Assembly (NCBI GenBank): GCA_028820945.1
Contig: JAPPHW010000003.1
Location: 1 to 21,836, forward strand
Length of the DNA: 21,836 nucleotides
Direction of reading: 5' to 3'
From: Defluviicoccus sp.
Lineage (GTDB): Bacteria > Pseudomonadota > Alphaproteobacteria > MPNO01
Shown here: positions 17,277-21,836 of the stretch, piece after piece
Numbering within the stretch: the stretch's first letter is position 1
How the letters are laid out: the number at the start of each line of letters is the position of its first letter
The notes under the pieces: generated by a model
Seen by the model: the letters and a program-made list of their open reading frames with translations, nothing else
What the model was told of the DNA's origin: nothing
Database searches by the model: none
Program-made: the position numbers and the translations under genes

Positions 17277-18347
17277 ATGATTCGCTTCAAGACCGGCGAC
17301 ATCCTTGCCGAAGACGCCGAGGCCTTGGTCAACGCGGTCAACTGCGTCGGCATCATGGGGCGTGGGATCGCGCTTCAGTTCAAGAAGGCGTTCCCGGAGA
17401 ACTTCCGCGTCTACGCCGAGGCCTGCGAGCGGGGCGAGGTGCGGCCCGGCCGCATGTTCGTGTTCGAGACACGCCAGTTCACCAATCCCCGCTACATCGT
17501 CAACTTCCCGACCAAGCGGCACTGGCGCGGCAACAGCCGGATTGAGGATATTCAAGCTGGGTTGAAGGATCTTGCGACGGTGATCCGCGAGCGCAACATC
17601 CGCTCGATCGCCGTGCCACCGCTCGGCAGCGGTCTTGGTGGTCTCGAATGGAGCGACGTGCGACCGCGCATCGAGAAAGCACTGCGCGGCTTCAACGAGC
17701 TGGACATTGCCGTCTTCGAGCCCAGAGGTGCGCCGGAACCGGAGCGAATGGTGCGCGGCCGCGAAGTGCCGAGGATGACGCCGGGTAGGGCAGCGCTGGT
17801 CGGGCTGATGGACCGATATCTGAGGGGACTGCTCGATCCCTTCGTCACCCTGCTGGAAGCCCACAAGCTGATGTATTTCATGCAGGTCGCCGGCCAGCCG
17901 CTAAAGCTGAAGTTCACCAAGGCGCTCTACGGCCCATATGCAGAGAATCTGCGGCACGTCCTGAACGAGGTCGAGGGGCACTTCATATCCGGCTACGCGG
18001 ACGGTGGCGACAGGCCGGACAAGCTGTTGGAACTCGTGCCCGGCGCTGTCGAGGATGCCACCAACGTCCTCCGCCGCGCCCCCAGAGTACGGGAGCGTTT
18101 CGACAAGGTGACCGACCTGGTCGACGGCTTCGAATCGGCCTTCGGTCTCGAACTTCTCTCGACGGTGCATTGGATTCTCGATCACGATGCCCCCGCATCT
18201 CCGGACGAGCTCGTCGCATTGACCTACGCCTGGAACGAACGCAAGAGGGGCTTCTCGCCCAGGCAGATCGGACTGGCGGCACATATGCTGACCGAGAAAG
18301 GCTGGATCGACCCGGCTACGCCCGCGTTCCACCGGCCGGCCTGTTAG
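17277..18347 (+). CDS. darG: DarG antitoxin, DNA ADP-ribosylglycohydrolase with macrodomain
   Basis: A 356-residue antitoxin. The N-terminal macrodomain (about 1-150) removes ADP-ribose from thymidine in DNA. It shows the TGDIL opening, LVNAVNCVGIMGRGIA (Asn22 region), NFPTKRHWRG with Lys80, the residue implicated in catalysis in Thermus DarG, and PPLGSGLGGLEW at about 114-125. The C-terminal half (about 170-356), with LLEAHKLMYFMQVAG and FTKALYGPYAENLRHVL, corresponds to the DarT-binding domain. Length is typical and no disruption is visible. ACGGAGG lies 8 nt before the ATG. It begins 16 bp after the darT stop, the normal darT-darG order. Because darT is broken, DarG appears to be an orphan. 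By eye it uses somewhat more A/T-ending codons than its neighbours, consistent with transfer. Confidence 0.92.
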   Translation: MIRFKTGDILAEDAEALVNAVNCVGIMGRGIALQFKKAFPENFRVYAEACERGEVRPGRMFVFETRQFTNPRYIVNFPTKRHWRGNSRIEDIQAGLKDLATVIRERNIRSIAVPPLGSGLGGLEWSDVRPRIEKALRGFNELDIAVFEPRGAPEPERMVRGREVPRMTPGRAALVGLMDRYLRGLLDPFVTLLEAHKLMYFMQVAGQPLKLKFTKALYGPYAENLRHVLNEVEGHFISGYADGGDRPDKLLELVPGAVEDATNVLRRAPRVRERFDKVTDLVDGFESAFGLELLSTVHWILDHDAPASPDELVALTYAWNERKRGFSPRQIGLAAHMLTEKGWIDPATPAFHRPAC

Positions 18348-18415
18348 ACGCGGCGCTCGCCGCCAACAGGGGTTTCGTCAACCTCGACCGGCTCCAAACT
18401 CCGGCGAAGCCGCCG

Positions 18416-18444
18416 CTGTCATCAAATCGTAACAGAAGTTTCAT
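18416..18444 (+). promoter_or_regulatory. Pho-box-like PhoB binding site upstream of pstS
   Basis: Three half-sites occur at 11-bp spacing: CTGTCAT (18416-18422), TCGTAAC (18427-18433) and GTTTCAT (18438-18444). The first is a perfect match to the Pho-box half-site; the other two are partial. The 11-bp period and A-rich spacers fit PhoB binding. A possible -10 element, TTATCA, lies at 18465-18470, about 20 bp downstream, and pstS starts at 18563. This gives pstS its own phosphate-starvation promoter despite the darTG insertion upstream. Confidence 0.72.
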
Positions 18445-18562
18445 ATCGGGGTCTCCCGGGGCGCTTATCACCGTCGGCGTCCGGGGTAGACAGGGTCGGT
18501 CTCAACGGGCCGGACGAAGGTTCGCGCTGCCTCGACACCCACGAATCCGAGACGGAGATATC

Positions 18563-19603
18563 ATGAACAAGCACATCGTGTTCGCTGTCGCCGCGGTGGC
18601 CTCGATCGGGGTCGCGACCGCCGCCCAGGCACGCGATCAGATCCGGATCGTCGGCTCCTCGACGGTCTTCCCATTCTCGACCGCCGTCGCCGAGCGGCTC
18701 GGCAAGTCGACCAAGTTCAAGACCCCGGTCGTCGAGAGCACCGGTTCGGGCGGCGGCCTCAAGCTGTTCTGCTCGGGCGTCGGCGTTCGGCACCCCGACA
18801 TCGCCAACGCCTCGCGCCGGATCAAGAAGTCCGAGGTCGACCGCTGCGCCAGGAACGGCGTCGAGGCGATCACGGAGGTCAAGATCGGCTATGACGGCAT
18901 CGTGCTGGCCAACTCCAGGAAGGCCAAGCCGACCGACATTACGCTGAAGCAGATGTTCCTCGCGCTGGCCAAGTCGGTGCCGGCCGACGACACGGGCGAG
19001 AAGCTCCGGGACAACCCGTACAAGATGTGGAGCGACATCGACCCGTCGTTGCCTCAGCGCAAGATCGAGGTCCTCGGGCCGCCGCCGACCTCCGGCACGC
19101 GGGACGCCTTCGTCGAGCTCGCCATGGAGGGCGGCTGCAAGCAGTTCCCCGCGATCGAGGCGATGCGGAAGGCGGACAAGAAGCGCTACAAGGCGGTCTG
19201 CCACGGCATCCGCGAGGACGGCGCCTTCATCGAGGCGGGCGAGAACGACGTGCTGATCATCCAGAAGCTCGTCGCCAACCCGAACGCGTACGGCATTTTC
19301 GGCTTCAGCTTCCTCGATTCGAACGCCGACCGGATCCAGGGCACGGTCGTCAACGGCGTCGCGCCCGAGTTCGAGACCATCTCGAGCGGCAAATATCCGG
19401 TGTCGCGCTCGATGTATTTCTACGTCAAGCAGGCGCATATCGGCGTTATCCCGGGCATCGAGGAATATGTGGGCGAGTTTACCGCCGAGCGTGCGTGGGG
19501 GCCGGAAGGCTACCTCGTCGACAAGGGCCTGATCCCGCTATCCGACGAAGACCGCAAGAAGACCATGCAGGCCGCGATGAGCGGAGCGAAACTCTCCATG
19601 TAG
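18563..19603 (+). CDS. pstS: Phosphate ABC transporter substrate-binding protein PstS
   Basis: A 346-residue periplasmic phosphate-binding protein. A signal peptide spans residues 1-22 (cut after AQA). Phosphate-contacting segments are visible: RIVGSSTVFPFS at the mature N-terminus, TGSGGGLKLFCSG, ASRRIKKSE, and PPPTSGTRDAF. Two or more cysteines in the mature part could form a disulfide. ATG 18563 has GGAG 5 nt upstream and sits directly before the signal peptide; the frame is open farther upstream but without a sensible N-terminus. It delivers phosphate to PstCAB and helps PhoR sensing. A Pho-box-like site lies about 120 bp upstream and a strong hairpin terminator 8 bp after the stop. Confidence 0.95.
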   Translation: MNKHIVFAVAAVASIGVATAAQARDQIRIVGSSTVFPFSTAVAERLGKSTKFKTPVVESTGSGGGLKLFCSGVGVRHPDIANASRRIKKSEVDRCARNGVEAITEVKIGYDGIVLANSRKAKPTDITLKQMFLALAKSVPADDTGEKLRDNPYKMWSDIDPSLPQRKIEVLGPPPTSGTRDAFVELAMEGGCKQFPAIEAMRKADKKRYKAVCHGIREDGAFIEAGENDVLIIQKLVANPNAYGIFGFSFLDSNADRIQGTVVNGVAPEFETISSGKYPVSRSMYFYVKQAHIGVIPGIEEYVGEFTAERAWGPEGYLVDKGLIPLSDEDRKKTMQAAMSGAKLSM

Positions 19604-19611
19604 TCGCGTAT

Positions 19612-19651
19612 CCGCCGGGCGGTGCGCGACATCGCCCGGCGGTTTTCTTTT
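19612..19651 (+). terminator. Intrinsic terminator between pstS and pstC
   Basis: CCGCCGGGCG (19612-19621) and CGCCCGGCGG (19633-19642) form a perfect 10-bp stem with an 11-nt loop, followed by TTTTCTTTT (19643-19651). It starts 8 bp after the pstS stop and ends 38 bp before pstC. Placed inside the operon, it probably attenuates transcription so that the binding protein is made in excess of the membrane subunits. Confidence 0.85.
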
Positions 19652-19689
19652 GGAACCGACGCGGGCACGCGAAAGCAATCGACCGGATC

Positions 19690-21072
19690 ATGTCTCCGCT
19701 ATCGCTGATCGTCGCACTGCTCGCGCTATCCGTTTTCGCCTATTACTTCGGCCGCCGCCGGGCCTTTGCAATGGCCGGCGGACGAAGCAGGTCGCTTCAC
19801 TCCCGGCCGGGCTATTACGGCGCCTATGTGGCGCTCTGGTGCGCCCTGCCGGCGCTGGGCATTTTCGTCCTCTGGCTGACGATCCAGCCCACCGTCACCG
19901 AGAGCATCGCGGTCGCGGCGCTGCCCGATGCGATGCGCGATCTCGACCCGGACCGGATGTCGCTTCTCCTGAACGACATCCGCAATGTCGCGGACGGCAC
20001 CTTTTCCGCGGACAGGGCGGCGCCGGAAGTGGCGGCGGCGGCGGCCCGTTTCAACCGGCTGAACGCGACAGGGAACGGCGCGCTCGCGGTCGTCGCTCTG
20101 GCGCTCGCGGTTGCCGGCCTCGCCTTCGCCCGGACCCGCCTCGCGCCGACGCTCAGGGCGCGGAACGGGGTCGAGAAGACGGTCGATATCCTGCTCATCG
20201 CGTGCTCTTCGATCGCGATCCTGACGACGGTAGGCATCGTGCTGTCGCTGGTCTTCGAATCGATCCGGTTCTTCGGCAAGGTTCCCTTCTTCGATTTCGT
20301 CCTCGGCATCGAGTGGAGCCCGCAGACCGCGCTCAGGGACGATCAGGTGGGCGCGACGGGGGTGTTCGGCGCGATCCCGCTCTTCACGGGAACCATGCTG
20401 ATCACCGCGATCGCGATGACGATCGCGGTTCCGGTGGGGCTCCTGTCGGCGATCTATCTCTCGGATTACGCCGATCTCAGGGTTCGCGCGGCGGTCAAGC
20501 CCGTCCTCGAGATCCTGGCGGGCATCCCGACGGTGGTCTACGGCTTCTTCGCGGCACTGACGGTAGCCCCGCTGTTCCGCGGGCTGGGCGAGGCGGTCGG
20601 TCTCGACGTCGCCTCCGAAAGCGCGCTGGCGGCGGGAACGGTCATGGGGATCATGATCATCCCCTTCATCTCGTCGCTGTCGGACGACGTGATGAACGCC
20701 GTCCCCCAGGCGCTGCGCAACGGATCGCTCGCGATGGGCGCGACCAAGTCGGAAACGATCAAGCGCGTGATCCTGCCGGCGGCGCTCCCCGGCATTTTCG
20801 CCGCCTGCCTGCTCGCCGTGAGCCGGGCGATCGGCGAGACGATGATCGTGGTGATGGCCGCCGGTCTCGCCGCCAACCTGACCGCCAACCCGTTCGAGGC
20901 GGTAACGACGGTGACGGTGCAGATCGTCACCCTGCTGATCGGCGATCAGGAATTCGACAGCGCCAAGACCCTGGCCGCGTTCGCGCTCGGGCTGGCCCTG
21001 TTCGTCATCACGCTCGCGATGAACGTCGTCGCCCTGCACGTGGTGCGCAAGTACAGGGAACAATATGACTGA
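19690..21072 (+). CDS. pstC: Phosphate ABC transporter permease PstC with long N-terminal extension
   Basis: A 460-residue inner-membrane permease of the PstSCAB phosphate importer. The C-terminal 290 residues are the usual PstC core: TM segments from about 165, GATGVFGAIPLFTGTMLITAI, the EILAGIPTVVYGFFA helix (274-288), and the EAA-type cytoplasmic loop that contacts PstB (about 340-370, LRNGSLAMGATKSETIKRVILP). The N-terminal 150 residues add three further hydrophobic helices (about 3-20, 43-65, 129-147) with a soluble segment between the second and third, typical of the longer alphaproteobacterial PstC form. ATG 19690 begins the first helix. The stop overlaps the pstA start by 8 bp, indicating translational coupling. 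Confidence 0.93.
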   Translation: MSPLSLIVALLALSVFAYYFGRRRAFAMAGGRSRSLHSRPGYYGAYVALWCALPALGIFVLWLTIQPTVTESIAVAALPDAMRDLDPDRMSLLLNDIRNVADGTFSADRAAPEVAAAAARFNRLNATGNGALAVVALALAVAGLAFARTRLAPTLRARNGVEKTVDILLIACSSIAILTTVGIVLSLVFESIRFFGKVPFFDFVLGIEWSPQTALRDDQVGATGVFGAIPLFTGTMLITAIAMTIAVPVGLLSAIYLSDYADLRVRAAVKPVLEILAGIPTVVYGFFAALTVAPLFRGLGEAVGLDVASESALAAGTVMGIMIIPFISSLSDDVMNAVPQALRNGSLAMGATKSETIKRVILPAALPGIFAACLLAVSRAIGETMIVVMAAGLAANLTANPFEAVTTVTVQIVTLLIGDQEFDSAKTLAAFALGLALFVITLAMNVVALHVVRKYREQYD

Positions 21073-21836
21073 CGCCGCGGAGACCCTGTCCGGCGGAAAC
21101 CGGGATCCGGCGCTGAGCCGGCCCGCGCTCGACGACCGCCGTCTGCGCCGGCGCTACGCGGCGGAACGGCGGTTCAAGGCGTATGGAATCGTCGCCATCG
21201 GACTCGCGATGGTCGCGCTCGCCTGGCTCCTGTTCAGCATCGTCGCGCAGGGCTACCAGGCGTTCGTCCACACCTACATCAAGCTCGACGTCGCCTTCGA
21301 GGCGGAGCGGCTCGATCCCTCGGGCCGGAACGCGCCGGATGTCCTGGCGCGGGGGAATTACGGCGCGCTCTACAAGAACGCGCTGCGCGACCGGTTCTCC
21401 GACGTGACGAAGCGGCGCGACCGGCGGGCGCTTTACGGGCTGTTGAGCGAGGGGGCCGAAGACGATCTGCGCGCGATGGTGTTGTCCGATCCCTCGATCG
21501 TGGGCTCCCGCAAGGAGGTCTGGCTCACCGCGTCCGACCATGTCGACATGCTGATCAAGGGGAAGATCGACCGCGACCGGCCGGAGCGGGAACGTCCGAT
21601 CGAGGACAAGCAGCTCGCATGGATCGATTCGCTGGCCGCCGACGGAAGGGTGGAGACCGGATTCAACACCCGCTTCTTCTCCGCCGGCGCCTCGCGCGAG
21701 CCCGAGCTCGCCGGCATCTGGGGCGCCATCATGGGCTCTTTCTTCACCATGATGGTGACGCTGCTGCTGTCCTTTCCGGTGGGCGTCGGGGCGGCGGTCT
21801 ATCTCGAGGAATTCGCGCCCAAGAACCGCTGGACCG
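21065..21836 (+). CDS. pstA: Phosphate ABC transporter permease PstA, N-terminal part (3' end off window)
   Basis: The frame is open from ATG 21065 to the right edge, giving 257 residues without a stop. Residues 1-38 are charged and cytoplasmic, a transmembrane helix follows at about 40-62, then a soluble periplasmic segment of about 150 residues resembling the DUF3333 N-terminal domain of alphaproteobacterial PstA (includes GNYGALYKNALRDRF and VWLTASDHVDMLIKG). From about 214 the permease core starts (GIWGAIMGSFFTMMVTLLLSFPVGVGAAVYLEEFAP). It overlaps the pstC stop by 8 bp. pstB, phoU and phoB would be expected downstream but lie outside the window. Confidence 0.93.
   Translation, partial: MTDAAETLSGGNRDPALSRPALDDRRLRRRYAAERRFKAYGIVAIGLAMVALAWLLFSIVAQGYQAFVHTYIKLDVAFEAERLDPSGRNAPDVLARGNYGALYKNALRDRFSDVTKRRDRRALYGLLSEGAEDDLRAMVLSDPSIVGSRKEVWLTASDHVDMLIKGKIDRDRPERERPIEDKQLAWIDSLAADGRVETGFNTRFFSAGASREPELAGIWGAIMGSFFTMMVTLLLSFPVGVGAAVYLEEFAPKNRWT

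Overview
The window is a compact, GC-rich chromosomal segment of an alphaproteobacterium, plausibly Rhodospirillales-like. This rests on the strong G/C bias at third codon positions, the gene order mutS-glnD-murJ-trpS, the alphaproteobacterial protein family TIGR02186 beside a TauE-type permease, and the phoR-pstSCA arrangement. Both ends cut genes: the C-terminal part of a TusA-like protein at the left and the N-terminal half of pstA at the right. I saw no tRNA, rRNA or CRISPR array.

Positions 1-4343 hold tsaB-rimI on the minus strand (t6A tRNA modification and N-terminal acetylation), followed by three cell-wall genes: a VanX/DdpX-type D-Ala-D-Ala dipeptidase, a polysaccharide-deacetylase-fold protein that has lost key catalytic positions, and a Bax-type glucosaminidase facing it. 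Positions 4478-14857 are a long minus-strand array that reads mutS, glnD, murJ, trpS, tauE-like permease, TIGR02186 protein and universal stress protein. Gaps in it are short or overlapping. It is mostly housekeeping: mismatch repair, PII uridylylation, lipid II flippase and tryptophanyl-tRNA synthetase.

Positions 14977-21836 run on the plus strand. This is the phosphate-starvation locus: phoR (sensor kinase), then pstS, pstC and pstA, with a Pho-box-like site upstream of pstS and a strong hairpin terminator between pstS and pstC. Between phoR and pstS sits an accessory insertion, a DarT-DarG DNA ADP-ribosylation toxin-antitoxin module.

The most notable observation lies in that module. The toxin gene darT is split by a 237-bp non-autonomous mobile element (16756-16992). 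The element has imperfect terminal inverted repeats, an exact 8-bp target duplication (CTCCAATG) and a central 39-bp perfect inverted repeat of the GCCCGGA/TCCGGGC type common in alphaproteobacterial genomes. Removing 245 bp in silico restores a continuous 212-residue DarT with the NAD-binding Arg and the catalytic Glu. As it stands, the first fragment stops at residue 129 and lacks the catalytic Glu. The antitoxin darG downstream is intact. The locus therefore looks like a disarmed toxin with a surviving antitoxin, apparently from one transposition event inside a phosphate-regulation operon.
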